This document shows, in pieces, positions 37,506 to 47,296 of a stretch of DNA of 64,000 nt; position 1 is the stretch's first letter, and the number at the start of each line of letters is the position of its first letter. Below the pieces are notes generated by a model. It was given only the letters and a program-made list of their open reading frames with translations. It was not told the DNA's origin and ran no database searches. The translations under genes and the position numbers were made by a program. The DNA lies in assembly GCA_947468275.1 (NCBI GenBank), contig CANIKO010000002.1, forward strand, positions 218,088 through 282,087, read 5' to 3'. Source of the stretch: Bacteroidota bacterium (GTDB taxonomy: Bacteria > Bacteroidota > Bacteroidia > NS11-12g > UBA9320).

Positions 37506-38834
37506 ATGAAAAGAAGAGAATTTGTTAAAAAAGCAGCTACACTAACCGCAGGGAGTTTGGTTATGCCATACCTTTTGCCATCGGGCAGATTGTTTGCAAA
37601 AACTAATGCCCCCTTAGCAGAACATGTAGTTTATGTTATTTTTGGTGGTGGATTGCGTCAGCAAGATTCTATTTTGCAAAGGTATTTAGCCGATAGTCAG
37701 AATTTTGCTGCCGAAGGAAACCTACTGCACAATATGTTAGAAGGATTACCTCCAACAAGCAAAATAGCTTATGGAACTGGTGAAGGAGGAACAACCCCTA
37801 TCCCTAAGATACTTTCAAAAACTATACAAAAACAAGGAACCATATTTTCCGAAATGCGAGCCATTTCAGGTGGTCATTATGGCGGATTAAACTCCTTGGT
37901 AACAGGCAGCGGAGTTGCAGGACAAGGATTAAAAGTTAGACCTATAAATCCTACCGTATTTGAATATGCCCGAAGATTTGGAGGCTTTAAAGCCACTGAT
38001 ACCTGGTTTATTGGCAATTCAATCGGCAATTCACTTCCTTTATTAAATTCGAGTAACCACCCCGATTTTGGATTGCCTTACGGAGCCAATTTCTTTGCTC
38101 CAAATATTACTTTTGGCAGCGATGGATATGCCACACTTCAAAATGCTAAAATTTATCACCCACAGGAAGAACTGGAACCAATGTATAAAATGAAGAACTT
38201 TTTAGACAATTCATTTAACATTAAAAAGGGAGATATGCCCGGCATAAAGAATACCGATGACGAACGAACAAAGATCAAAGAATTTATTTCAAATACTTTT
38301 ATACGTCAGGCTGCCGGACAACTGCCAATGCCACCTGTAGGCGGTGGTGATGGAGCTACCATGGGTTATGCCGCTGAAGTATTACGCGTTTTTAAACCAA
38401 AACTATTAGTAGTCAACATGAGTGGGATTGATGGTTGCCATAGCAATTTTACAGGATATATTCAAGCTATGCATCGTGCCGATCATGCCTTAGGGTTTTT
38501 GTGGAATTACATTGAAACTCAAATCCCTGAGATGAGTGGTAAAACTATTATGTGTTTTGTTCCTGAATGTGGACGAAACAAAGATCATAACCCAATTATG
38601 GATGCCAACGATTGGTATGGATATGACCACGGAGATGCTAACTCTTTAAGGGTTTTTGGTGGTATGGTTGGACCAAATGTACCGGCTAATTTAATGGTTG
38701 GCAACGAAGCCAATCCGGTTGGAAAAGTTACTGATTTTAATTTAACAATTGCTGAAATACTAGGGTACAAGAATGAAGTGCAAGGTGCAGGCTTAATTGA
38801 TTCGCAAGCTAAAAGTTTGTTTGAGAGGATATAA
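37506..38834 (+). CDS. DUF1501 family protein with Tat-type signal
   Basis: 442 residues. Twin-arginine-like N-terminus MKRREFVKKAATLTAG. The alkaline-phosphatase-like core shows YVIFGGGLRQQDS, MRAISGGHYGG, VVNMSGIDGCHSNFTGYI and FVPECGRNKDHN, with YGYDHGDANSLRVFGGMVG near the end, the family's metal-binding-like region. Family members are secreted, of unknown activity, and usually paired with DUF1549/DUF1553/DUF1800 proteins. Here the partners are the two preceding lipoproteins and a CX4CH lipoprotein. Confidence 0.88.
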   Translation: MKRREFVKKAATLTAGSLVMPYLLPSGRLFAKTNAPLAEHVVYVIFGGGLRQQDSILQRYLADSQNFAAEGNLLHNMLEGLPPTSKIAYGTGEGGTTPIPKILSKTIQKQGTIFSEMRAISGGHYGGLNSLVTGSGVAGQGLKVRPINPTVFEYARRFGGFKATDTWFIGNSIGNSLPLLNSSNHPDFGLPYGANFFAPNITFGSDGYATLQNAKIYHPQEELEPMYKMKNFLDNSFNIKKGDMPGIKNTDDERTKIKEFISNTFIRQAAGQLPMPPVGGGDGATMGYAAEVLRVFKPKLLVVNMSGIDGCHSNFTGYIQAMHRADHALGFLWNYIETQIPEMSGKTIMCFVPECGRNKDHNPIMDANDWYGYDHGDANSLRVFGGMVGPNVPANLMVGNEANPVGKVTDFNLTIAEILGYKNEVQGAGLIDSQAKSLFERI

Positions 38835-38837
38835 AAT

Positions 38838-39800
38838 ATGATAAAAAAACTAACCTATATCCTTTTGGCTTTTATAAGTATCTTTAATACATCCTGTAAA
38901 AAAGACAGCGGTGCTGATACTAATAATCCTTATGACTCATGGAAGGTAACCACCCGCGGGGAGGTAATGCCGGATTTAAAAATTGATCCGAATACAATTC
39001 AGGGCTTGCATAAAAACATTTTCAAACCCACCTGCGCCAACAGTGGTTGCCATGACGGAAATTTTGAGCCCGATTTTAGAAGCATTGAAAGCTCCTACAA
39101 CTCTTTAATAAACCGATCGGCTACCAATACCGACCCTCAAAATGCTCAGTTTGTAAAACGTGTAGTTCCGGGTGACCCTGATGCAAGTATGCTTTTACAC
39201 CGTATCCTAACTTATATTCAGGGTTCGCAGGGACAAATGCCTTTAACCACAGACCCAGGAAGTGATTGGCCAACTAAAAAACTTCAATATATTCAAAATA
39301 TTACCAATTGGATAAAAGACGGGGCAAAAGATCAATTTGGTAAAAGCGCTTTAGATAATGACTTTAAGCCACAATTAGATGGTTTGATAGTTTTCGCCAA
39401 TGGTTCTTCTACCCCATTGCCCCATGTCAATTATCAGCCAGTGGAGGTTCCCGCAGGAACAAGCAGTATTAAAATAATGGTGGCTTATAGAGACGATAAA
39501 ACCGCCGTTAATCTTTTTGGACCCACTACCCTAAATTACTCCTTGAATCCAAACGATTTTACAGGAGCTGAAAAGTCCATGACAACAGAGTCTATACCCT
39601 TCAGTGCAAAAGGTATTTCAGGAACAATGGTGGATTATTGGCATAGCATCAGCCTTCAGGTAAATACTTTAGGAGCATTGCCCAACGATGTAATTTGGTT
39701 AAGAACACAAACCACAGATAAAGTGAATCCGTCAACCTATATACCTGAATCAACAACTTCATTTAATACTAAAACATATTTTGCTATTCGTATCCTATGA
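38838..39800 (+). CDS. Lipoprotein with CX4CH (cytochrome c-like) motif
   Basis: 320 residues. Lipobox FNTSC (C20) followed by KKD. IFKPTCANSGCHDGNFEP (C66, C71, H72) resembles the C-terminal 'planctomycete cytochrome C-like' segment but with four rather than two residues between cysteines; CX4CH can still bind heme c. A later MLLHRIL and QGQMPLTTD could supply a Met ligand. The C-terminal half is beta-rich. It sits 3 bp after DUF1501 and overlaps the next gene by 4 bp, so it is part of the same operon. Confidence 0.75.
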   Translation: MIKKLTYILLAFISIFNTSCKKDSGADTNNPYDSWKVTTRGEVMPDLKIDPNTIQGLHKNIFKPTCANSGCHDGNFEPDFRSIESSYNSLINRSATNTDPQNAQFVKRVVPGDPDASMLLHRILTYIQGSQGQMPLTTDPGSDWPTKKLQYIQNITNWIKDGAKDQFGKSALDNDFKPQLDGLIVFANGSSTPLPHVNYQPVEVPAGTSSIKIMVAYRDDKTAVNLFGPTTLNYSLNPNDFTGAEKSMTTESIPFSAKGISGTMVDYWHSISLQVNTLGALPNDVIWLRTQTTDKVNPSTYIPESTTSFNTKTYFAIRIL

Positions 39801-40261
39801 TAAAATTGAAATTAAAGAGAGGTTGGATTGTCATCGCCTGTTTGTTTCTTCTTTTACAAAACAGTTGTAAAAAAGAACAGATAAATATTATTGGCAATCC
39901 TATACCATTATTAAAACTTGTTTCTGTTTCCTCCAAGCAATTAAAACAATTTAAAGATAGTTTAGTCATCACTTTTGAATACACCGATGGCGATGGCGAC
40001 ATTGGAGAAACAAATCCTGACTTAAATGATTTGGAAATAAAAGACCAACGCCTCAGCAAGCCTGATTTTTATTTTGTCAAACCATTAACACCACCAAATG
40101 CGAATATTAAAGTAAAAGGAACTATTGCCGTTCAAATGAAAAACACTTTTTTACTGGGAACTGCCGACAGTGAGGTTACCAGTTTTGAACTTAGGCTAAA
40201 AGACCGAGCTGGCAATTGGAGCAACAGTATTAAAACTGATGTAATTACAATTAACAAATAG
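39797..40261 (+). CDS. Small lipoprotein, hypothetical
   Basis: 154 residues. Signal peptide and lipobox LQNSC followed by KKEQ; the middle contains FEYTDGDGDIGETNPD, a Ca-binding-like loop frequent in Bacteroidota surface lipoproteins, then FELRLKDRAGNWSNS. Probably a beta-sandwich on the outer membrane. Overlaps the CX4CH lipoprotein by 4 bp and ends 2 bp before the large T9SS gene. Confidence 0.72.
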   Translation: MIKLKLKRGWIVIACLFLLLQNSCKKEQINIIGNPIPLLKLVSVSSKQLKQFKDSLVITFEYTDGDGDIGETNPDLNDLEIKDQRLSKPDFYFVKPLTPPNANIKVKGTIAVQMKNTFLLGTADSEVTSFELRLKDRAGNWSNSIKTDVITINK

Positions 40262-40263
40262 GC

Positions 40264-43200
40264 TTGATTAAACCTCAAAAATATACATATTTCAAATACG
40301 AGTTGGTAAAACTAACCCGATGGATTTTAGTATTTCTTTTTTTACCGGTTTCTCAATTAAATGCTCAAACTACATACAAAATGGGCAACAATAAAGTATA
40401 TGATTGCCGTGCAAAACTCACTGATAGTGAAGCAAACAAAGTAAATGCCAAGTGGTATGCAAGCGGCGAAGATTTTATTTTTACGGTATGTGTTACCGGT
40501 GCCAGCAAAATAAACATAAGCTTTACCGGAAATTTTGATGTAGAGGCAAAAGCGGATTTTTTAAAGGTTTATGATGGTAAAGATACTAACGCTACGTTGT
40601 TAAAAAAATATGATAATGGTAGCAAACCTTCCTCAGGTATTTCAAGTTCCGACAGTTGTATAACTTTTTATTTCCACTCCGATAAATACGTAAACGGGGA
40701 TGGATTTGAACTGAGCTGGCAAGCCAAAATAATCAAAGTAAGACAACCCACCTTCACCCCTATTTCCAACCCAACTTGCAGCACATCAAAAATAAGAGTG
40801 GTACTTGATCAAAAATTTAATTGCGATTCGATAAAAGCTAAAAATTTCAATTTAAGCGGAACTTTATCTACCACTATTGCCAATGCAATCGGTATAAATT
40901 GCGATAGTAAAAATGAAAGTAATATGTTTGATGTAACCTTTGCTTCTGGGTTAGACCTAAGTGGAAATTACATATTAGATTTTAACAGCACATTTAAAGA
41001 TGCCTGCGATAGTATTTGGAAAATAAATGCAAAACTTAATTTCAAAATTACCGACTGCCCGATAAAGGTTATACTCAAAACTACTAAAGATACCGTGTGC
41101 AAAGGTGGATGTATCACATTAACAGCTACTGTAACAGGTGGTGACCCCACAAAATATACCTACAAATGGCTCAGTGGTGGTCTTACAGGAAATCCACCAA
41201 AAACAGTTTGCCCAACGACTACAACAATTTATATTTTGGAGGTAACCGATGGCGTTTCAGTTGCGGGAAGAGACACAGTTGTCATAACGGCTGTAAATCC
41301 TCCAGTTGCACAAAAAGATACCAGTGTTTGTCAATCAAGTGGACCTTTTAATTTAATTGCCACTCCAGCGGGCGGTTCTTGGTCGGGCACAGGAATTACC
41401 AACACTGCCAATGGCACATTTGACCCAAATATTTCAAAAAGTGGAACCTTTACCATTTCATACAAATTAGTTAATTGCTCCGATGTTGTTGTGGTAACGG
41501 TTAGAGCCATCAGTACAGGAACGCCCGATGCCTCTTGTCCTGGAGCGGCCCCCTTTATGGTTTCCAATTTTTCACCGACGGGTGGAACCTGGAGTGGTCC
41601 AAATATTACTTCAGCTGGATTAATTACGCCTCCGGCCATTGCGGGTTCATTTACGGTGACCTATTCATGGAATGGTTGCACGGCGAACAAAACCATAAAT
41701 ATTGGGGGAATCAGTATTAAGAAATTGGACACGCTATGTCAATCGGTAATAGCCGATACCTTTAAATTTACTCCAAAAGGCGGAACATGGTCAGGCTCAG
41801 GAGTGAGCAATGCCACACTTGGCATTAACTCGCCAAACAGCGCCGGTGCTGGCAATAAGCTTTATATTTATACCATCAATGGTTGTAAGGATACTATAAA
41901 ACGAAACATTCAGGGAGTGGATGCCCGTTGGGATGAAATTGCCTGTCCGGATGCAGGACAAAGGACTTTGCCTGCAGGTTTGCCATCAGGAGGATTTTGG
42001 AGTGGCAAAGGGATTTTTGATAAAGTAAACGGAATTTTTGATGCTGACACTTTTCGAGTTCCCGGAAAATCCACTTTCACTCAAACCAACCTCACCTATA
42101 CTTCGCCCAATGGTTGCAAGGATGTTAAAATTATGTACTTGCGATACACTCGTTTCTATACTGATACCGTGAGGCGTTGTGAAACGGATACGGCATTTCC
42201 TTTACAATATAATTTTGTGCAAAATGACCCGTGGGATGTATATTTTACAGGCAGCAGTGCCATTATTGGAACCAGCATTTATTATCAAAAATTCAGTCCT
42301 AAACTGGCAGGTAAAGGAACCTTTCATCAGATAATTGGTGATGCACATGGTTGTAAAGACACCTTGATTATTCGTATTTACCCGAGGGCTAATGTTCAAA
42401 AAGATACTATTTTTTGCATAGCCGATGATCCTTTCAAATTTTATAATGGTGAGAAAAAAGGAACCTTTAGTGGCAAAGGAATTACCAACGGGGCCACTGG
42501 AATGTTTAGTCCAGCATTGGCAGATACAGGAATAAATAAGATTTTATTTGCATTGCCCGGAAAATGTATTGATACTATAAAAATTAGGATTAAGCCTTTA
42601 CCAAAAGTTTCATTTACAGGCTTGCAAAACTACTATTGTCTTAAAGATACTATTGATAATTTAAACCTTTCGCCAACAGGTGGAACCTTAACCGGCAATG
42701 GAATATCAGGAAGCACCTTTAATCCGAAAGCCGCAGGTTCAGGCAACCATACTATTACTTATAAATTTGGGACTGGTAAATGTGTGAGTCAAACTTCACA
42801 AATAATAACTATTGCCGACACCTTAAAACTAGATTTTACAAGTAATAAAGATTCGGTATGTGTAGGAACCACCGTTACCCTTACTGCCAAAGCAAAAGGA
42901 GGTTCAAATAATTACAAAACCCAATGGAGCAGCGGCCAAATAGATGTTCAATCCATATTTGTTTTAGGAAATAAAACTACACTTTACTCGGTAACTTTAC
43001 AAGATGGTTGTAGTGATTCGGTTGTAAAACAAAAGCTGTTATATGTGCATCCGCCAATGAACAGCAAAAGCACCACCAGTCCTAAACAATGTTATGGATT
43101 TCCAGGATACATTAATTTATATATGAATGGAGTTGGACCATTTAAATACAACTGGAATACAATCCCGCCTCAAACTTCAGCCACAGTTAGTGCTCCTGCC

Positions 43201-43818
43201 GGAAACAGTTATAGAGTATATGTTACTAATACAATTACTGGTTGCAAATACGATACTACAGTAACTATTCCAGGGTACTCCATTATTCAGGCTTATTTCA
43301 CCTACTCCCCAAACGGGAAGTGCCTCAATAGCCACGACCCTTTGCTTCAGATAATTAATTTAAGTACAGGTGCTGATACGGGGTATTGGGATTTTGGAGA
43401 TAGTACAATAGTTTCTTATAATGCCGCCAACAACCCGTCTCATTTATACGATGGTTTGGAGGAATATTATTATGTAAAATTAAAGATAGCCAATAAAGGA
43501 AATTGTCAAGACAGTATAGTTCAGAAAATATGTGTTACCAATAATGACGCCTTCGAATTACCAACTGCTTTTTCGCCCAATGGCGACGGGATTAATGATA
43601 TTTTCCGATTTGAAACAGCGGCTGTAGCCAGCTCACATTTAGCTATTTTTACCCGCTGGGGCGAAAAGGTTTTTGACAGTAAAGACTATAAAAATGGTTG
43701 GGATGGAACCTTTAAAGACGAACCTTGCCCTGAAGGAATTTATATTTACTACTTTACCTATAAAGCAAAAAAAACATCTAACAAAATGATTAAGGGAACG
43801 CTGTTTTTGAAACGGTAG
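40264..43818 (+). CDS. Large T9SS type B surface protein with CUB, repeated GG-W-SG-G modules and PKD domain
   Basis: 1184 residues. Signal peptide ending SQLNAQ. CUB-like domain about 38-160 (FLKVYDGKDTNA, SCITFYFHSD). Then six diverged modules with a GGxWSGxGI motif (for example GGSWSGTGI, GGTWSGSGV, GGFWSGKGI) between about 365 and 840. A PKD-like domain carries YWDFGDST near 1040. The CHU_C/type B sorting domain starts near 1097 with LPTAFSPNGDGIND and ends GTLFLKR. It is secreted through T9SS and held on the surface as an adhesin-like filament. The start is TTG at 40264, or an internal TTG near codon 14. Last gene of the DUF1501 cluster. Confidence 0.88.
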   Translation: MIKPQKYTYFKYELVKLTRWILVFLFLPVSQLNAQTTYKMGNNKVYDCRAKLTDSEANKVNAKWYASGEDFIFTVCVTGASKINISFTGNFDVEAKADFLKVYDGKDTNATLLKKYDNGSKPSSGISSSDSCITFYFHSDKYVNGDGFELSWQAKIIKVRQPTFTPISNPTCSTSKIRVVLDQKFNCDSIKAKNFNLSGTLSTTIANAIGINCDSKNESNMFDVTFASGLDLSGNYILDFNSTFKDACDSIWKINAKLNFKITDCPIKVILKTTKDTVCKGGCITLTATVTGGDPTKYTYKWLSGGLTGNPPKTVCPTTTTIYILEVTDGVSVAGRDTVVITAVNPPVAQKDTSVCQSSGPFNLIATPAGGSWSGTGITNTANGTFDPNISKSGTFTISYKLVNCSDVVVVTVRAISTGTPDASCPGAAPFMVSNFSPTGGTWSGPNITSAGLITPPAIAGSFTVTYSWNGCTANKTINIGGISIKKLDTLCQSVIADTFKFTPKGGTWSGSGVSNATLGINSPNSAGAGNKLYIYTINGCKDTIKRNIQGVDARWDEIACPDAGQRTLPAGLPSGGFWSGKGIFDKVNGIFDADTFRVPGKSTFTQTNLTYTSPNGCKDVKIMYLRYTRFYTDTVRRCETDTAFPLQYNFVQNDPWDVYFTGSSAIIGTSIYYQKFSPKLAGKGTFHQIIGDAHGCKDTLIIRIYPRANVQKDTIFCIADDPFKFYNGEKKGTFSGKGITNGATGMFSPALADTGINKILFALPGKCIDTIKIRIKPLPKVSFTGLQNYYCLKDTIDNLNLSPTGGTLTGNGISGSTFNPKAAGSGNHTITYKFGTGKCVSQTSQIITIADTLKLDFTSNKDSVCVGTTVTLTAKAKGGSNNYKTQWSSGQIDVQSIFVLGNKTTLYSVTLQDGCSDSVVKQKLLYVHPPMNSKSTTSPKQCYGFPGYINLYMNGVGPFKYNWNTIPPQTSATVSAPAGNSYRVYVTNTITGCKYDTTVTIPGYSIIQAYFTYSPNGKCLNSHDPLLQIINLSTGADTGYWDFGDSTIVSYNAANNPSHLYDGLEEYYYVKLKIANKGNCQDSIVQKICVTNNDAFELPTAFSPNGDGINDIFRFETAAVASSHLAIFTRWGEKVFDSKDYKNGWDGTFKDEPCPEGIYIYYFTYKAKKTSNKMIKGTLFLKR

Positions 43819-43838
43819 AGATGCCAAATATTGAGTAT

Positions 43839-44741
43839 CTAAACGATGTACGCCAACAAATACAGCATATACTCCGCAAAAAAGAACCCCCAAAAACGTT
43901 TGTAGAATTTTTTGAGAGATTGATGTTCACTTAATTTTACTGAAAATGCGTTGGCAATAAACAGTATGAATAAAATAATATGACCCCAAAAAAGCGTTTT
44001 GGTTTCGAAGGATGGAATTTTTGAAAGAGAAAAATCACTGTATTTTATAACTATTGTAAAAAGATAAGCTGAACCCACTAAGAAGTTGCCGAGCAACAAA
44101 GTAGTTTTGGGTGAATATAAAATAGCCAATGATTTAATATTGTATTTGGCATCGCCGGCCATATCAGGCAAATCCTTAAACCAAGCGATAACGATACTGA
44201 AAGCAATAACAAAAAGTGTAAGTATAAGCACATTTTTAGGCATTTCCCATGAGTGGTTTATTACAAAATTAAATACCAAAAATCCACCTGCATTAAGCAA
44301 TACACCCCTCACAGTTGCTATTGCCAAAGCCGCAGGTAAGTGATGTTTTTTTAAATGAAGTGGCGGCATAGAATACGCCCAGCCAATAAACCCGGCCAAA
44401 GCAATTATCAAAAGAAGAAATGGAGAAACAAGCCATGCCACAGCCAGACTTATAAATAATGCTGCCCCAACAATGGTCTTTGCCTGATTCGCTTTTAATA
44501 TACCCGATGGAATGGGAAGATAGGGTTTGTTAATTCTATCAATTTCCACATCATAAATTTGATTAATACCTACAATAAAAATATTGCAGGAAACCCCGAT
44601 AAGTAAAGCCATGATAAAATATGGAACATCAAAAATACCGTGTTGCTTATAGATGATAAGGTATAACGTGCAAATACTAATAATACTGCCAATGATGGTG
44701 TGTGGTCGGCTAAATTTCCAAAGGATTCTGATAGATTTCAT
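43839..44741 (-). CDS. UbiA family prenyltransferase, homogentisate prenyltransferase-like
   Basis: 300 residues, eight to nine helices. The first Asp-rich motif is NQIYDVEIDRINKPYLPI, characteristic of the homogentisate phytyltransferase branch; the second is AWFKDLPDMAGDAKYNI. It attaches a prenyl chain to an aromatic acceptor. In this branch the products are tocopherol/plastoquinone-like, but the acceptor here is unknown. It is 2 bp downstream of a methyltransferase gene, which could methylate the prenylated ring. Convergent with the T9SS gene 20 bp away. Confidence 0.85.
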   Translation of the reverse strand: MKSIRILWKFSRPHTIIGSIISICTLYLIIYKQHGIFDVPYFIMALLIGVSCNIFIVGINQIYDVEIDRINKPYLPIPSGILKANQAKTIVGAALFISLAVAWLVSPFLLLIIALAGFIGWAYSMPPLHLKKHHLPAALAIATVRGVLLNAGGFLVFNFVINHSWEMPKNVLILTLFVIAFSIVIAWFKDLPDMAGDAKYNIKSLAILYSPKTTLLLGNFLVGSAYLFTIVIKYSDFSLSKIPSFETKTLFWGHIILFILFIANAFSVKLSEHQSLKKFYKRFWGFFFAEYMLYLLAYIV

Positions 44742-44743
44742 TT

Positions 44744-45454
44744 TTAGCGTTGAATCTGTATCAAAACAATTGGAGTGAAACCTTTGGTCAGTCGCAATAC
44801 TTTTACGTTATCAAAACCTTCAAATAATTTTTGATACTGTTTTACTGACCGTGATTTTAAAACGGAAACAATACCATCAAATGTAATAGTTAAAATATTT
44901 ACAGGAATTATATAGGTAAACAGCAATCGCTTGAATGAAAAGGGTTGAATAAATGGTGTAAAGATAATAGTTCCAAGCGAGGTAGCTAAAATAACTTTTA
45001 GCAAACAAACTAATCGAGGTTCAAGTATTTCTGCAAAAAAAGCATTTGAACCTGATTCCTGAATTTTCTGAATAATTTTCAATTTGGACTCATGACTAAA
45101 ATGATGAAAGGCATTGAACATAGTATAACAAGTGTCGGGTTCAAATTCCATTTCCATCACATCCATTGATTTTGGTTCATACCAAATCTTTTCATCCTGT
45201 GTATTCAAACCATTAGGGTATTTGTCTGTTAAAACAAGACTATTAAAACAATTGCCTTTTTTGAAAATACTGATGGCAGGTTCACCGCTGCCTGAGCAAA
45301 GGTCTGTCATGGTTTGGCTGAGTAAAGATTTTTTTTTAAGATGCTCAACAAAGCCACCATAAACATTAAACTTTGAAACCACAAAGCCTATAAATTCAGT
45401 TTGAAAATTCCGTAAAGTAGTTGGAAACCAGTTATAATCTTCGAGTTCTTTCAC
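44744..45454 (-). CDS. Class I SAM-dependent methyltransferase-like protein
   Basis: 236 residues. SAM motif I appears as MTDLCSGSGEPAISIF near residue 50; VLTDKYP and FNAFHHFSHESK follow at the positions of motifs II and IV. The C-terminal half has two hydrophobic segments (about 150-190), suggesting membrane contact. The start is GTG at 45454 with TACATTTG (45469-45462) just upstream as a possible -7 element. Co-transcribed with the UbiA-type gene; a role in prenyl-quinone or tocopherol-like synthesis is inferred from that. Confidence 0.78.
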   Translation of the reverse strand: MKELEDYNWFPTTLRNFQTEFIGFVVSKFNVYGGFVEHLKKKSLLSQTMTDLCSGSGEPAISIFKKGNCFNSLVLTDKYPNGLNTQDEKIWYEPKSMDVMEMEFEPDTCYTMFNAFHHFSHESKLKIIQKIQESGSNAFFAEILEPRLVCLLKVILATSLGTIIFTPFIQPFSFKRLLFTYIIPVNILTITFDGIVSVLKSRSVKQYQKLFEGFDNVKVLRLTKGFTPIVLIQIQR

Positions 45455-45514
45455 AGGATGGCAAATGTAGATGAATTAGATGGATTGAATATAGTAGCAT
45501 AATTGAGATGGAAC

Positions 45515-45651
45515 AGGTATGATCCGATAAGGTGCAACATGGATCAAACGCAAAGCGAAATAAAATTTCTATAATTAATTTAAAATTTTGAAGTTGGTTT
45601 TGTTGATACCTTTTTTTGTTTCATTTTGGGAAAACAAAAAGAAATTAAGCT
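45515..45651 (-). repeat. Dispersed intergenic element A, copy 1 (diverged)
   Basis: Read on the minus strand this contains the CAACAAAACCAACTTCAAAA core followed by a GTTTGATCC...CACC...CGGATCATA tail, as in copies at 47080-47222 and 59583-59787. The hairpin before the core is imperfect here. It lies in the 265 bp between the methyltransferase and proline dehydrogenase genes; no gene was seen there. Confidence 0.6.
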
Positions 45652-45719
45652 TACAAAGCTATCTATAATGAGAAGGAGGAAATTCCTCCTATTGTCGGAA
45701 TGGCAAAATACTATCCCCC

Positions 45720-46901
45720 CTACTTCTCAGCCTTCCTTCTCTTCAATTCCTCCACTAGCAAAGCCAGTTCGCGGCCCATTTGTCCGGCCATGCTACTGTT
45801 TTCTTTGGCCCGGCGGCCAAGGTATGGCATCACCGCTTTTATTGGGCCGTAAGGTAAATATTTAACCACATTGTAGCCTTTGGCTGCAAGGTTGAAACTG
45901 ATGGTATCACTCATTCCAAACAATTGGGCAAACCAAAACCGCGGGTCATTGTTTTCTATACCTCCTTCATTCATCAGTTTAGCCAAATACATGGAGCTTT
46001 CCTCATTATGTGTTCCTGCACAAACCGAAACAATATCGCGGTTATCAAAGCACAATTTCAAGGCTTCATTGTAATCGCGGTCGCTGTGTTCCTTGGTATC
46101 ATTGATAGGATTTGGGTAGCCCATTTTTAAAGCCCGCTCGGCTTCCTTTTCCATATAAGCACCTCTCACCAATTTAAACCCAACAAAATATTTCTTTTCT
46201 CTGGCCTCGGCAATCCATTTCTTCATCAGCTCCACTTGGTCTTTTTTATACAACTGAACCGTATTAAAAATTAAAGCCTTGTGCTGATTGTGCTTGGCCA
46301 TCATTTCATTTACCAGTGTATCCACCGATTTTTGCATCCACGATAATTCGGCATCTACAAACAATCGCATATCACTATCGGCAGCCGCCTGGCATAGGGT
46401 TTCAAACCGCTTTTTTGTATTGTAAAATTCGTTTAACTCGTCATTATCTAATTTTATGCCGGCATCTACTTTTTCAAGAAGGGTAACACTAGCTATACCG
46501 GTAGGTTTAAATACGCAAAACGGATATTGGGGTTTTCCTTTAGCCTTGAGAATAGTGTTTTTTATTTCCTTTACATTCACCTCAAAGCTTGCTTCATCTT
46601 CATGGCCTTCTACCGAATAATCAAGGATGGTTCCTACGCCATTTTTCCATAAAGTGTTTACTGTGTAATCGCATTCATCAATGGTTTCGCCACCGCAAAA
46701 CTGCCAGAAAACCGTGTTTTTAATAATTCCTTTTATTGGCAAACCAAGCTTTAAACAAAAGGTGGACAGGCCGGGGCCGTATTTTACTAAAAACGAATAA
46801 TTGAAAATTGAGAAAATGAACTTTGCTTTTTTAACTTCATCATCACTCATGTGCTGAAAAGCAACTTTTGTATTTGAAAACGATAGGTCGAAGGGTTGCA
46901 T
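45720..46901 (-). CDS. Proline dehydrogenase
   Basis: 393 residues, (beta/alpha)8 barrel. Family signatures: VDAELSWMQKSVD, LIFNTVQLYKKD, FVGFKLVRGAYMEKEAERA, VCAGTHNEESS and the C-terminal YLPYGPIKAVMPYLGRRAKEN with the substrate-binding RR..E motif. FAD-dependent first step of proline catabolism, electrons to quinone. The mono-functional eukaryote-like length suggests a separate P5C dehydrogenase elsewhere. TAATTTTG at 46919-46912 is a possible -7 element. Confidence 0.95.
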   Translation of the reverse strand: MQPFDLSFSNTKVAFQHMSDDEVKKAKFIFSIFNYSFLVKYGPGLSTFCLKLGLPIKGIIKNTVFWQFCGGETIDECDYTVNTLWKNGVGTILDYSVEGHEDEASFEVNVKEIKNTILKAKGKPQYPFCVFKPTGIASVTLLEKVDAGIKLDNDELNEFYNTKKRFETLCQAAADSDMRLFVDAELSWMQKSVDTLVNEMMAKHNQHKALIFNTVQLYKKDQVELMKKWIAEAREKKYFVGFKLVRGAYMEKEAERALKMGYPNPINDTKEHSDRDYNEALKLCFDNRDIVSVCAGTHNEESSMYLAKLMNEGGIENNDPRFWFAQLFGMSDTISFNLAAKGYNVVKYLPYGPIKAVMPYLGRRAKENSSMAGQMGRELALLVEELKRRKAEK

Positions 46902-47079
46902 AAATGAGTGGCAAAATTACCTTAAAGCGATTAGTTTTTTAGTATTTTTTGAACAGGATTATTATCATTTTGGAATTGACATTCTATTGAAGATTTAATT
47001 CATCTATAGTTAATAATAATTTATCCAAACAAATAAATTTAATTGAAAGAGTTAACTTATTATAGACTTAAATAATTTT

Positions 47080-47222
47080 CCTTTTTTGTTTGCCCAAAAA
47101 AGGGCACCAACAAAACCAACTTCAAAATTTTTTCCAAGTTTTGCTAAAAAATAAAGCGTATCCAAAAAATTTTGCAGTTCGCTCTTTTGTTGGATCCCAG
47201 CCGCACCCTGACGGATGATGCC
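47080..47222 (+). repeat. Dispersed intergenic element A, copy 2
   Basis: CCTTTTTTG, TTTGC, CCAAAAAAGG hairpin (47090-47103 region), then CACCAACAAAACCAACTTC, an AAAATTTT...AAAATTTTG pair, GCAGTTCGCTCTTTTG, and TTGGATCCCAGCCGCACCC followed by ACGGATGATG. It matches copy 3 at 59583-59787 block by block, with insertions in the latter. Confidence 0.7.
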
Positions 47223-47296
47223 TGACGGATTAAAAATTGTGCATCACAATAAAGACCTTACCGAAAGTTGAGAGATTTAATTCATCCAACAATGTT

